This document shows positions 15,543 to 24,278 of a DNA stretch of 46,776 nt, in pieces. Location of the stretch: assembly GCF_017551775.1 (NCBI RefSeq), contig NZ_JAFZKX010000028.1:1-46776 (forward strand). Direction: 5' to 3'. The position numbers and the translations under genes were made by a program. The stretch is from Fibrobacter sp. Lineage in GTDB: Bacteria; Fibrobacterota; Fibrobacteria; Fibrobacterales; Fibrobacteraceae. Numbering within the stretch: position 1 is the first letter of the stretch; the number at the start of each line of letters is the position of its first letter. The notes beneath the pieces were generated by a model. It was not told the DNA's origin and made no database searches. It was given only the letters and a program-made list of their open reading frames with translations.

Positions 15543-17254
15543 TGTCTCAGTCATCGGCTACAGCCCGTAAGGCAGCTTATTGGTTCTTGGCCGTTTGCTG
15601 TGGAGCCCTCCTTGCCATGGGCGGTTTCAAGGCGTACGAGGAATTCGGCCCGTCTAAGGTCTCGATCGAGGCGGTCCCGTTCGGGCTGTCTTCTGCGGGC
15701 TCCGTGGCACGTGGCGATTCGCCCGACCTGAATGCCGGGGTTTCGGGACTTCCGGTGCAGACTCAGGCTGAACTGCGCCGTGCGGTAGAACTTTCTCACG
15801 GCGGCAATTACCAGGCCGCGATCGAAATTTTCGAAGCCATCGTGATGATATACCCGGACGTCCTCAAAGTCCAGTGGGAAGAACTTAATACTTTGTTTGA
15901 AAAGAACGCCCTTTCGGAACGCGAAGAATATCGCCTGAAGCAGTTCGTGGAATTGCTCAAGGCCCGCTATCCGGGTGGCGTCGCCATGTATATAGAAAGC
16001 CGCCAGGCTGCTCGCGCTTCGGACTTGTCGCTCGCGTTGCAGTTTGCGCAGGTCGCCGCCGAGAAGGCTCCCGCACTCTACGATGCCCGCCTTTGGTTTG
16101 CAAAGCTTTTGCTCAAGGAAGGAAGGCTTGCGCAGGCCGCCGCAGAATGCCATGTGGCGATAAGCCTTTCGGCGGGTGCGGACCCGCGCGCCTACGAAAT
16201 CATGGCGAAGCTTTATCACGACCAGGGGCTCCTGGACAGCAGCTCCGCGGTGGTGGAGTATGCGCTCACTCAGTTCCCGGTGAATATGGAACTGCGGCTG
16301 CTGCAGGGTTACCTTGCCGAATACCGCGGGCATTTTGACGCGGCGGACAAGATATACCAGAGGATTCTCGCGCTCGACCCGAGCTTCACGAAGGCTTCGG
16401 AGGCGGCGGCGACTCTCGGTGAGAAGTCTCCTCCGGGAACGGGGGCGGCGGTCAGCCTCACTCCGCGTGACCGCGCGCAGATGGCGGTGGACATCCTCTC
16501 CCCGCTCGTGGAACGCTATCCCGAAAACCTGCCGCTTCGCGAGGCGCTCGGGCTTTCGTACCTCAAGGGGCGCGAGTTCGACCGTGCCCGCATCCAGTTC
16601 CAGGAAATTTTGAACCGCGACCCGGAATATCCGGATATCCGCCAGCGCTTGCAAGAATCCAACGTCACTAAGCCCGCTCCGGTATCGGCGGCAGACGGGC
16701 TTGCGGCGAACCTGAACCGCGCGCTCGACAGCATCAAGGGAACGAACGCCCCTTCGAAGGAACATGACTTCACGACGATGCTCGGACATTACCTTGTTCG
16801 TTACGGTGCCACTCCGGGTGAATTTTTCAAGAAGTATGCCATCGGAAACTTCAGGCCTATCCGCGCGAACGTGTGGCAGGAAACATTCTTCGACGGTTCG
16901 TACAAGCATACCTACACGGTGGTGTTCGATTCGCTCAACCATTTCCGCGAAGTGCACGTGGTGGTTTCGGATTCCTCGGTGAGGGCGAACCACATGGGCA
17001 TGGCGCCCGAAATCTACACGCGCCTCTTGAAGCAGAACTCCCGCATTTCGGGCATCGGCAGCAGTACCGGCGAGACGGACTGCGGCGACAGCGTCGTGCT
17101 CGACGCCTCGGTATGGGAGACTCAGGACAACTTCGAAATCCTCGCGCGCGTTGTCGGCAAGCCTTCGGAAGTACGCATGGTGCGCTTCGACAAGACGGCG
17201 CTCCCGCCCGGCCTCAAGCTCTGCGACTACATTCCGTACTTGAAAGAATTCTAG
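15542..17254 (+). CDS. Membrane-anchored TPR protein
   Basis: This 570-residue protein starts in the TAATG overlap with the sigma-factor stop, so translation is coupled. Residues about 12-30 (AYWFLAVCCGALLAMGGF) form a single membrane anchor. At least seven TPR-like helical repeats span about 75-380, with typical DARLWFAKLLLKEGRLAQA and LREALGLSYLKGREFDRA units. The C-terminal 160 residues are a separate, unassigned, mostly beta domain. The repeats should face the periplasm if the N-terminus is cytosolic. The function is unknown. TPR arrays act as protein-binding scaffolds. Confidence 0.85.
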   Translation: MSQSSATARKAAYWFLAVCCGALLAMGGFKAYEEFGPSKVSIEAVPFGLSSAGSVARGDSPDLNAGVSGLPVQTQAELRRAVELSHGGNYQAAIEIFEAIVMIYPDVLKVQWEELNTLFEKNALSEREEYRLKQFVELLKARYPGGVAMYIESRQAARASDLSLALQFAQVAAEKAPALYDARLWFAKLLLKEGRLAQAAAECHVAISLSAGADPRAYEIMAKLYHDQGLLDSSSAVVEYALTQFPVNMELRLLQGYLAEYRGHFDAADKIYQRILALDPSFTKASEAAATLGEKSPPGTGAAVSLTPRDRAQMAVDILSPLVERYPENLPLREALGLSYLKGREFDRARIQFQEILNRDPEYPDIRQRLQESNVTKPAPVSAADGLAANLNRALDSIKGTNAPSKEHDFTTMLGHYLVRYGATPGEFFKKYAIGNFRPIRANVWQETFFDGSYKHTYTVVFDSLNHFREVHVVVSDSSVRANHMGMAPEIYTRLLKQNSRISGIGSSTGETDCGDSVVLDASVWETQDNFEILARVVGKPSEVRMVRFDKTALPPGLKLCDYIPYLKEF

Positions 17255-17283
17255 TGCCGCTGCGTGGCAGTTCGTTGTTCTAA

Positions 17284-17325
17284 CTTAGTTGCTATTTGCT
17301 AGTCTCTGAACGCTAGTTTATAGTT
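17284..17325 (-). repeat. Heptad repeat array, reverse orientation
   Basis: Six uninterrupted 7-base units (CTTAGTT, GCTATTT, GCTAGTC, TCTGAAC, GCTAGTT, TATAGTT) run in the orientation opposite to the arrays at 17350 and 17400. The reverse complement of the consensus GCTAGTT is AACTAGC. Confidence 0.65.
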
Positions 17326-17349
17326 TGGCGGCGTATCCGCGATTATTTT

Positions 17350-17445
17350 AACTAGTAACTATCAATTAGTAACTGCACCGCAGGTGCCCAGTAAATATTG
17401 ACTGATAACTAGCCCGTAAGGCGTAACTAATAACTGGTTTCTAGT
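17350..17445 (+). repeat. Heptad repeat arrays, forward orientation
   Basis: Units AACTAGT, AACTATC, AATTAGT, AACTG.. fill 17350-17375. Units GACTGAT, AACTAGC, then AACTAAT, AACTGGT, TTCTAGT fill 17400-17445. Two small hairpins interrupt them: GCACC-gca-GGTGC (about 17375-17387) and GCC-cgtaa-GGC (about 17412-17422). The array ends 25 bp before the TPR lipoprotein start and overlaps where its -35 region would be. Confidence 0.7.
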
Positions 17446-17470
17446 AATTTTTTTTTGTATCTTTACTCCC

Positions 17471-19393
17471 ATGTTCCGTATGCGTTACATGGCATATGTC
17501 TTGATTATTTTTGCTGCTTTCGTTCTCGATGGCTGCACTTGTTGCGCATACTTGAACCACATGTTCAATGCGGAACGCATTTACGACGAGGCGACCGAGA
17601 TGCGAACCGCCCGTCTCGACAGTGTTTCCGATCCCGAATCTTCGATGCCCTCTTCCGAAGAGAGCATGAAGTACGACAAGGTCATCGAGAAGGGTTCCCG
17701 CGTGCTGGAACGCTTCCCCAAGAACAAGAAGCGTACTGCCGAAGCCGTGTTCCTCATCGGCGAATCTTTCCGTCACAAGGGCGAGTGGGGCAAGGCCATT
17801 ATCAAGTACGACGAGTTCGAACGCTACTTCGCCGACCACGATTCCATGCGTACGGTGGAATACCAGCGCGCCTACTGCCTTTACAAGAACCTCGAGTACA
17901 ATATCAGCCGATTCGCTCTCGAACCGGTCGTAGCCGACAAGAAGCATCCGTACTATTTCCAGGGATTGAACCTGCTTTCGCTTTTGGATGAACGTTCCGA
18001 ACATCCGGACCAGGCTATTGAGGCTCTGGAGGCAGTACTTGCCGATACCGCGGGCACGCCGTTCATGAAGGGCAAGGCGCATTTCCGCCTGGCCGGCCTG
18101 TACTTCAAGAAAGAAAACTGGGACAAGGCGCGTGAGCACTATACCGCGAAAGAGATTGAGTTGCTGAATACGCGCGAACGCCAGACTTCTGGTGAACAGG
18201 CCGCGGAATGCCTCATCAACAAGAAGGAATACCTGAAGGGTGCCGACGAGTACAAGGCGCTCTACAAGAATCCCGAATACGAGTCTAAGCAGGCGGAATA
18301 CCTGGTGCGCATTGGCGAGGCCACGCTGCTGGGCGGCCGCTATCCGGATGCCTTCGTCATTTTCCAGAAGGTGAATACCGAGCATCCCAAGTCGCAGTTC
18401 GCTTCGCGCAGTTACTTCAACCTTGGCGATTACGAGCAGAACAAGACGCTCGACTACGAGAAGGCGATTGTCTATTACGACAGCAGCTTTATTTCGCGTA
18501 CCATATGCGAATGGGCGCAGAAGAGCCGCGAACGCAGGGATGCGCTCCGCAGGCTGCTCTCGATGCGCAAGCAGAACGATAACGTGAAGAAGGACTCCAT
18601 CCCGAACATGGGCCGCTTCTTCGGGACTGAATTCCAGATTGCCGAACTCTTCTTGTTCAAGCTTTCGGAAGTGGACAGCGCTCTTGCGCGCCTCACCGGC
18701 ATTATCGAGAATGCGGACGATTCCGTGAAGGTGTTGCGGGCATCGTATGCGCGTGCTTTCATTTACGACGAGTTCAAGGGCGATCCCGATACGGCGGAAG
18801 AGCTTTACAAGGAAATCATCGAGAAGTACCCGAATACCGAATATGCAAAACAGGCGCAGGCGAACCTGGGCATGAAGGTGACGATGAAGACCCAGGACGA
18901 CCAGGCGCGTGACATGTACATGCGCGCCGAGAGCCTGTGGACCGTTGCTTCGGAAATGCCGCTCGACCAGATGGACCTCGTGGATTCCGCATATGCGAAT
19001 GCTTTCTACGTGTTCGACAGCTTGTACCAGCAGTATCCCGGAACGGACGCGGGCGTGCAGGCGCTCTACATGAAGGCCGTTTACTACCAGATGAACCCTG
19101 AACTGAGGCTCGACAGCGCTACCGCTATTTACAGGACGCTTCGCGACAAGTACGGCAGGACTCCGTGGGGGCAGTATGCCGCCAAGGTGCTGAACAACCG
19201 CAGGACCAATACGGACGATAATCTCGAACGCCTGCGCAAGCGCGTGAAGCAGAGCCTGGAGCACATCGACAAGCTTTCGGAACAGTATTACGAGACCTTG
19301 AGCAAGAAGCCCGAAGAGAAGCAGGCTGAAGTCAAGAGCAAGGAAGACGAAATTCTCGAGAACACGTACAACAGCATGTACGATTTTGAATAG
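17471..19393 (+). CDS. TPR-repeat lipoprotein
   Basis: This 640-residue protein begins with a signal peptide ending in a lipobox-like VLDGC (Cys22, Asp at the position before Gly is atypical). It is probably a lipoprotein. From about residue 65 it is a long series of TPR/Sel1-like helical pairs (for example YDKVIEKGSRVLERFPKNKKRTAEAVFLIG and PDTAEELYKEIIEKYPNTEYAKQA), as in YfgC/BamD-type scaffolds, ending in a Lys/Glu-rich tail. TATCTTTA sits 7 nt before the ATG without a Shine-Dalgarno sequence. The rlpA-like gene follows after 9 bp, so a joint role in envelope or septal processes is plausible but unproven. Confidence 0.85.
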   Translation: MFRMRYMAYVLIIFAAFVLDGCTCCAYLNHMFNAERIYDEATEMRTARLDSVSDPESSMPSSEESMKYDKVIEKGSRVLERFPKNKKRTAEAVFLIGESFRHKGEWGKAIIKYDEFERYFADHDSMRTVEYQRAYCLYKNLEYNISRFALEPVVADKKHPYYFQGLNLLSLLDERSEHPDQAIEALEAVLADTAGTPFMKGKAHFRLAGLYFKKENWDKAREHYTAKEIELLNTRERQTSGEQAAECLINKKEYLKGADEYKALYKNPEYESKQAEYLVRIGEATLLGGRYPDAFVIFQKVNTEHPKSQFASRSYFNLGDYEQNKTLDYEKAIVYYDSSFISRTICEWAQKSRERRDALRRLLSMRKQNDNVKKDSIPNMGRFFGTEFQIAELFLFKLSEVDSALARLTGIIENADDSVKVLRASYARAFIYDEFKGDPDTAEELYKEIIEKYPNTEYAKQAQANLGMKVTMKTQDDQARDMYMRAESLWTVASEMPLDQMDLVDSAYANAFYVFDSLYQQYPGTDAGVQALYMKAVYYQMNPELRLDSATAIYRTLRDKYGRTPWGQYAAKVLNNRRTNTDDNLERLRKRVKQSLEHIDKLSEQYYETLSKKPEEKQAEVKSKEDEILENTYNSMYDFE

Positions 19394-19402
19394 GGTGGGC
19401 CT

Positions 19403-19834
19403 ATGCGCGTAGCCCTGATTGTCTCTTTTTGCATCGCGGTCGTCCTGTGCGGTTGCGCCGAGAAGGAAAGCATTTCGGCCCGCAAGGGTTTTGTGCGTTT
19501 TCCCGAAAAGCAGTATGCGTCAAAGGAGAAGGCGAAAATCGGGCTTGAGATCAAGGGCCAGGCGAGCTATTATGGCCCCGGATTCGACGGGAAGAAGACG
19601 GCGAGCGGGGAAATATTTAACCAGAACGACTACACCTGCGCGCACAAGAATCTGCCGTTCGGCACGAAACTCAAGGTGGTGCGCAAGGATAACGGCAAGA
19701 GCGTCGTTGTGCGCGTGAACGACCGCGGGCCCTACGCCAAGGGCCGTATTTTGGACCTGAGCGTCGCTGCGGCGAAGCAAATCGGGCTCGACAAGGCTGG
19801 TCACGCCGAGGTGGTCGCGACCGTCATTGAATAG
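19403..19834 (+). CDS. rlpA: RlpA-like double-psi beta-barrel lipoprotein
   Basis: This 143-residue protein has a lipoprotein signal peptide (VLCGC, Cys18) and an RlpA domain with the hallmark blocks ASYYGPGFDGKKTASGE, AHKNLPFGTKLKV, VVRVNDRGPYAKGRILDLS and a closing KAGHAEVVATVIE. RlpA proteins of this type are septal-ring lytic transglycosylases, or enzyme-like glycan binders, in the periplasm. There is no SPOR domain, so septal targeting by denuded glycans is not predicted from this chain. It is co-transcribed with the upstream TPR lipoprotein. Confidence 0.9.
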   Translation: MRVALIVSFCIAVVLCGCAEKESISARKGFVRFPEKQYASKEKAKIGLEIKGQASYYGPGFDGKKTASGEIFNQNDYTCAHKNLPFGTKLKVVRKDNGKSVVVRVNDRGPYAKGRILDLSVAAAKQIGLDKAGHAEVVATVIE

Positions 19835-19862
19835 GCGGATTTTTTTTTTGGAAAAATGCCGA

Positions 19863-19896
19863 AATGTCATAATATGACATTCGGTGAATCTATATT
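19863..19896 (+). promoter_or_regulatory. Operator-like palindrome and -10 upstream of the 75-residue gene
   Basis: AATGTCAT-aat-ATGACATT (19863-19881) is a perfect 8-bp inverted repeat. It ends 9 bp before a TATATT -10 box (19891-19896), so a bound dimer would cover the -35 region. Confidence 0.55.
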
Positions 19897-19902
19897 TTAC
19901 TG

Positions 19903-19936
19903 CACAGAGAAGCACTTAAACGTCTGTGTGCTTTTC
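19903..19936 (+). promoter_or_regulatory. 5' leader with two overlapping hairpins
   Basis: CACAGA (19903-19908) can pair with TCTGTG (19923-19928). AAGCAC (19910-19915) can pair with GTGCTT (19928-19933), which is followed by TTCTTT. The stems interleave and share base 19928, so they cannot both form fully. Attenuation is possible. A simple weak terminator for rlpA is the alternative. Confidence 0.35.
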
Positions 19937-19955
19937 TTTGAAAAAGAGGTAAAAT

Positions 19956-20183
19956 ATGGCTAAGAAAACCAAGTCCGATGTTGCGTCCCGCGTGTATGAA
20001 GTGCCCGAAAGCGTCCCCTGGGATTCGGGATTTTCCCTGTTCAAGCGCCGCATAGGTGAACAGCTCCAACTGAACGGCTTTTCGGACGGGATTGTCGACG
20101 ACAGCGACTTGCTCCCGTTCTACCGCATGGGCGAAAGCGAGACATATGTGCTCAGCGCTCTCGGTTGCGCTGTCTGCGAATGA
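19956..20183 (+). CDS. Small hypothetical protein, 75 residues
   Basis: The ATG follows AGAGGT at good spacing, so this is probably translated. The protein is soluble and acidic-to-neutral, with a Lys-rich start and an ending of ALGCAVCE (CxxC at the C-terminus). I recognise no family. It has its own promoter with a palindromic operator and a structured leader, which suggests specific regulation. The gene converges on the outer-membrane protein gene ending at 20207. Confidence 0.7.
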   Translation: MAKKTKSDVASRVYEVPESVPWDSGFSLFKRRIGEQLQLNGFSDGIVDDSDLLPFYRMGESETYVLSALGCAVCE

Positions 20184-20206
20184 TTAGGACGCCCGCAAAA
20201 CAGTTC

Positions 20207-20863
20207 TTATTTGCGGTTGATGCGGAACAGCACCTGCAGGGAATTTATGTGATTGCCGTTGCTGTCGTAATCCTCATGGTAGTTCTCGCCATCGCTATCG
20301 ACGATACCGAGATAGCGCCATCTTATGCCGATACCCATGTAGAACCTTTCGGAAATTTCCCAATCTTTGCCGAGTTCCAAGTCGATGCCCATGACCAGAT
20401 CGTCAGAGCGGTGATTGCCTAATATGACAATAGTGGGATCACTTATGAAGGATAGACCCATCAAGGCCTTTGCACCGAAGAATGTCCCGTGCAGGAATGG
20501 GTTCTGGCTGCGGGAGAAGGGAAAGACCGTGGTTCCGAAGCCGCCGACTACGACAAGAGCGTTTATTTCCCTGACTTTTTTGCCGTATTTATCGTACTGT
20601 TTGGGCAGGTCGTAATCTCCGTCGATGGTGTAGAATCCGAAAGATCCCTGCAGGGTTGCTGCTTCCTTGATGAGCATGCCTAGCGAAACTTCTCCCACGA
20701 AGCCGAAACCAGTTCCGTCATAACTATTTCTGTTGAGACTGGTTAAATTGGCTCCCAAATCGGCGTTGACGTAGAAACTGCTTCTTTTGGGTGCGGAATT
20801 GTCCTGGGCGAATGCAGCTTCGCAAAAAAGAGCAACGAACAAGACGAGAATAATTCGCTTCAT
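20207..20863 (-). CDS. Outer-membrane beta-barrel-like protein
   Basis: This 218-residue protein starts after AAGGAG and has a clear signal peptide (MKRIILVLFVALFCEAAFA, cut before QDN). The mature part alternates Gly- and aromatic-rich strands (FYVNADLGANLTSLNR, GFGFVGEVSLGMLI, FYMGIGIRWRYLGI) and ends in a strand LQVLFRINRK, like small OmpA/opacity-type barrels. The final residue is not aromatic, which is atypical for Bam substrates. The function is unknown. Confidence 0.75.
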   Translation of the reverse strand: MKRIILVLFVALFCEAAFAQDNSAPKRSSFYVNADLGANLTSLNRNSYDGTGFGFVGEVSLGMLIKEAATLQGSFGFYTIDGDYDLPKQYDKYGKKVREINALVVVGGFGTTVFPFSRSQNPFLHGTFFGAKALMGLSFISDPTIVILGNHRSDDLVMGIDLELGKDWEISERFYMGIGIRWRYLGIVDSDGENYHEDYDSNGNHINSLQVLFRINRK

Positions 20864-20906
20864 ATTTTTCTCCTTTTGATCCCCTTTAGAATTAATTTAG
20901 CAAAAA

Positions 20907-21794
20907 TTATTTCGCTTTGTAGCTTACGAAGCGGATGTTGCCGCAGAAGTCCTTGTGGATTCCCGTGAATTCCAGCCACGGGTAGCTTGCGGCTTCTGAT
21001 TCGAGGACGCTTGCCTGCTCCGACCCGATTTCGAGGAGGATGGATGCGCCCGCGGAGAGCCTGCCTTCGGTCTGCTTGAGCATCTTGCGGACAAGCGAAA
21101 GGCCGTCGGGTCCGCCGTACAGGGCGAGCTCCGGGTCGAACTTGTCAACTTCCGGCTGGAGTTTTCCTTTTTCCCCGTCGGGAATGTAGGGGAGGTTCGC
21201 GATAAGGCTGTCGATTTTCGCGGAAGCGTCGCCCGCGGCCTTTGCCATGGCTTCACCGCTCACTGCATCGAGCAGGTCGCCTTGTGCAAATTCGATGGGG
21301 GTTTCGTTCGCGTCCGCGTTTTCCTTCGCAAGCGCGAGCGCTTCTGCGGAGACGTCTGTCGCGAGAACCTTGGCGCCCGGGATTTCCTTGGCGCAGGCGA
21401 TTGCGATTGCGCCCGTGCCCGTGCCGATTTCGACGATGAAGGGGGTGGCGACGCTTGCGAGGCGTTCCTTCGCCATGTCGACGAGTTCCTCGGTTTCGGG
21501 GCGCGGAACCAGCGCACGCGTGTCACACTTGATGGTGTGCCCGCGGAAGCTCGTGTCGCCCACGATATGCTGCAGCGGCTCGCGGTTCGCACGGCGCGCT
21601 ACCAGCGGGCGGAGCTTGTCGAGTTCCGCGGCCGAGAGCGGCTTGTCGAAATTCAGGTAGAGGTCCATGCGCTTCTTGATGCCGAGCCCGAAACAGATGA
21701 TGTATTCCGCATCGAGGCGCGCGTCGGGCACGCCCTTCTTCTCGAAGAAGACTTTGGTGCGGTTCAAAATTTCAAGAACGGTCATCTGCGGCAT
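20907..21794 (-). CDS. prmC: Release factor glutamine methyltransferase PrmC
   Basis: This 295-residue protein has the N-terminal helical domain and a Rossmann methyltransferase domain with SAM motif VEIGTGTGAIAIA. The active-site motif is NLPYIP, where most PrmC have NPPY. It N5-methylates the Gln of the GGQ loop in release factors. It lies 12 bp after prfA on the same strand, the classic pairing of RF1 with its modifying enzyme. The start at 21794 is preferred, and Met4 is an alternative. Confidence 0.92.
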   Translation of the reverse strand: MPQMTVLEILNRTKVFFEKKGVPDARLDAEYIICFGLGIKKRMDLYLNFDKPLSAAELDKLRPLVARRANREPLQHIVGDTSFRGHTIKCDTRALVPRPETEELVDMAKERLASVATPFIVEIGTGTGAIAIACAKEIPGAKVLATDVSAEALALAKENADANETPIEFAQGDLLDAVSGEAMAKAAGDASAKIDSLIANLPYIPDGEKGKLQPEVDKFDPELALYGGPDGLSLVRKMLKQTEGRLSAGASILLEIGSEQASVLESEAASYPWLEFTGIHKDFCGNIRFVSYKAK

Positions 21795-21806
21795 AGACTA
21801 AAAACC

Positions 21807-22874
<1,068 letters not shown>

Positions 22875-22882
22875 CGGATGCA

Positions 22883-22911
22883 AATTTAGTAAAAGGTGAG
22901 TGCTGCGACAA
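22883..22911 (-). promoter_or_regulatory. prfA promoter, near-leaderless
   Basis: On the minus strand TTGTCG (22906-22911), 17 nt, TAAATT (22883-22888, continuing TG). The hexamer ends 8 nt before the prfA ATG, so transcription should start at or within about 2 nt of the start codon. Confidence 0.6.
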
Positions 22912-22971
22912 AGCAAACTATTGCTTTGGCATTGCCGAACCGTACTAAATGCGCCTCAAAGAAGCGCCAAT

Positions 22972-23352
22972 TTAGAGCCCGTCTAAAAATCCGCCAATTA
23001 TGCCTCCTGCTACTTCTCCAGCGGCGTCAATAGCTTGGTCTATTACAGGACCGGCAGCGTCAATAGCCTTTTCTGCGACAGATCCTGCTACATCGATTGC
23101 TGTATTTGCGGCGGCCCCTGCGGTGTCAATAGCGGTGCTTGCTGCTGATCCTGCTACATCAATCGCTGTGTTTGCGACAGACCCAGCTGCATCAATTGCT
23201 GGTTTGGCGATACTTGATATTTTGTCGACTACGGTATCGAAGGCCGCGTCGATAGCATGGTCGCCAATAGAGCTTAGAACCTGTTCCACGAAGGAAGGCT
23301 CATTTGTGGCGCTTTGTGTTTGGTTTAGATTTTCAATCGGTTCGTTATTCAT
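22972..23352 (-). CDS. Eleven-residue-repeat (hendecad) protein, 126 residues
   Basis: The start is the ATG at 23352, with TAATTT 7 nt upstream and no Shine-Dalgarno sequence. Residues 1-50 are polar with an amphipathic helix. Residues 52-117 are six exact 11-residue repeats of consensus AIDxAGxxAxT, followed by a Gly-rich hydrophobic tail (GGIIGGFLDGL). The 11-residue period is that of right-handed hendecad helices seen in LEA, apolipoprotein-like, synuclein-like and phasin-like proteins, which bind membranes or assemble as coils. There is no signal peptide. The function is unknown. It is divergent from trmO with 55 bp between starts. Confidence 0.75.
   Translation of the reverse strand: MNNEPIENLNQTQSATNEPSFVEQVLSSIGDHAIDAAFDTVVDKISSIAKPAIDAAGSVANTAIDVAGSAASTAIDTAGAAANTAIDVAGSVAEKAIDAAGPVIDQAIDAAGEVAGGIIGGFLDGL
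23002..23199 (-). repeat. Six 33-bp coding repeats
   Basis: The hendecad region is encoded by six tandem 33-bp units whose DNA is similar but not identical (GCxATxGAx at each unit start). It may expand or contract by slippage. Confidence 0.75.
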
Positions 23353-23372
23353 ATTTGATAAATTATTAAATT

Positions 23373-23401
23373 TTGCGTGATAAATTGTTGCTTTGTACAA
23401 T
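23373..23401 (+). promoter_or_regulatory. trmO promoter, leaderless
   Basis: TTGCGT (23373-23378), 17 nt, TACAAT (23396-23401). The ATG at 23408 begins 6 nt after the -10 box, at the expected transcription start. Confidence 0.55.
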
Positions 23402-23407
23402 GATTTT

Positions 23408-24217
23408 ATGCAAATCACTCCGATAGGTACATTTTTCGGCGATGCCGTCTACAAGTACGAGGCTCCCCGTCAGGGGAGGCTTTTTGCTGGGCATCCTGGC
23501 CGTATCGTGTTGAACGAGGGACAGAATTTCGAGATGGCGCTCCGCGACCTGGACGGATTCGAACGCATCTGGGTGATTTTCCAGTTCCACGAAAATGAGG
23601 GGTGGCGCCCGACGACGCGTCCGCCCGTTCCGCCCAAGGGCAAAGACCGCGTGGGCACTTTCGCGAGCCGCAGTCCCTACCGCCCGAATCCAATCGGGCT
23701 TAGCTGCGTGCGCCTGCTGAAAATTGATGGCCTTACTTTGTATGTAGACGAAGCGGACTTGCTGAACGGTACTCCGGTACTTGACATCAAGCCGTATATC
23801 CCGATGGCGGATGCCTTCCCGGATGCGAAGGCGGGATGGGTCGAGGAACAGGTGGGAGACTTGTGGACCGTCGATACGACCGAGGAATTTGCCGCGCAGA
23901 ACCGATGGATTGCGGAACATAGCGAATTCGACCTGGACAGTTTTGCCAGGGTGCAACTTTCCCGCGGGAACTTTTCGAAGGACCTGTTTGACAGTTCGCG
24001 CCGCCGCTTGACAATCGATGAAGTCGCCTGTACGGGAGTGCTCGCCTACCGCACTTTCCGCATCCATTTTACCTACGATGAATCGAATCGCTTGGTTTGC
24101 CTGCAGCGCATATTGAGCGGTTATGCCGCCGAAGAACTGCAGGAAGGCGCCGAAGACAAGTACGGCGACAAGCAGTTGCACCGCGATTTCTTGAAATCAT
24201 TTGGCATCGCGCCATAG
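23408..24217 (+). CDS. trmO: TrmO (TsaA/YaeB) tRNA methyltransferase
   Basis: This 269-residue protein matches TrmO, which N6-methylates t6A37 in threonine tRNA using SAM. Family blocks present are IGTFFGDAVYKYEAPRQG, FERIWVIFQFHEN, TFASRSPYRPNPIGLSCVRL and DLLNGTPVLDIKPYIP. The C-terminal part (from about 160) is longer than the minimal TsaA core, as in E. coli-type TrmO. The start is set at 23408 rather than the ATG at 23393, because the fold begins there and a -10 box sits 6 nt before it. Confidence 0.92.
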   Translation: MQITPIGTFFGDAVYKYEAPRQGRLFAGHPGRIVLNEGQNFEMALRDLDGFERIWVIFQFHENEGWRPTTRPPVPPKGKDRVGTFASRSPYRPNPIGLSCVRLLKIDGLTLYVDEADLLNGTPVLDIKPYIPMADAFPDAKAGWVEEQVGDLWTVDTTEEFAAQNRWIAEHSEFDLDSFARVQLSRGNFSKDLFDSSRRRLTIDEVACTGVLAYRTFRIHFTYDESNRLVCLQRILSGYAAEELQEGAEDKYGDKQLHRDFLKSFGIAP

Positions 24218-24278
24218 CGCAAGGCGGTGTCGGTTTCCCGATGCGTGCGCAAGCGTTTGCGGCGATTTAAAGCTGTGT

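Noticed and set aside
17284-17449. CRISPR array
   Set aside because: Units are 7 bases with no spacers, and no cas genes are near.
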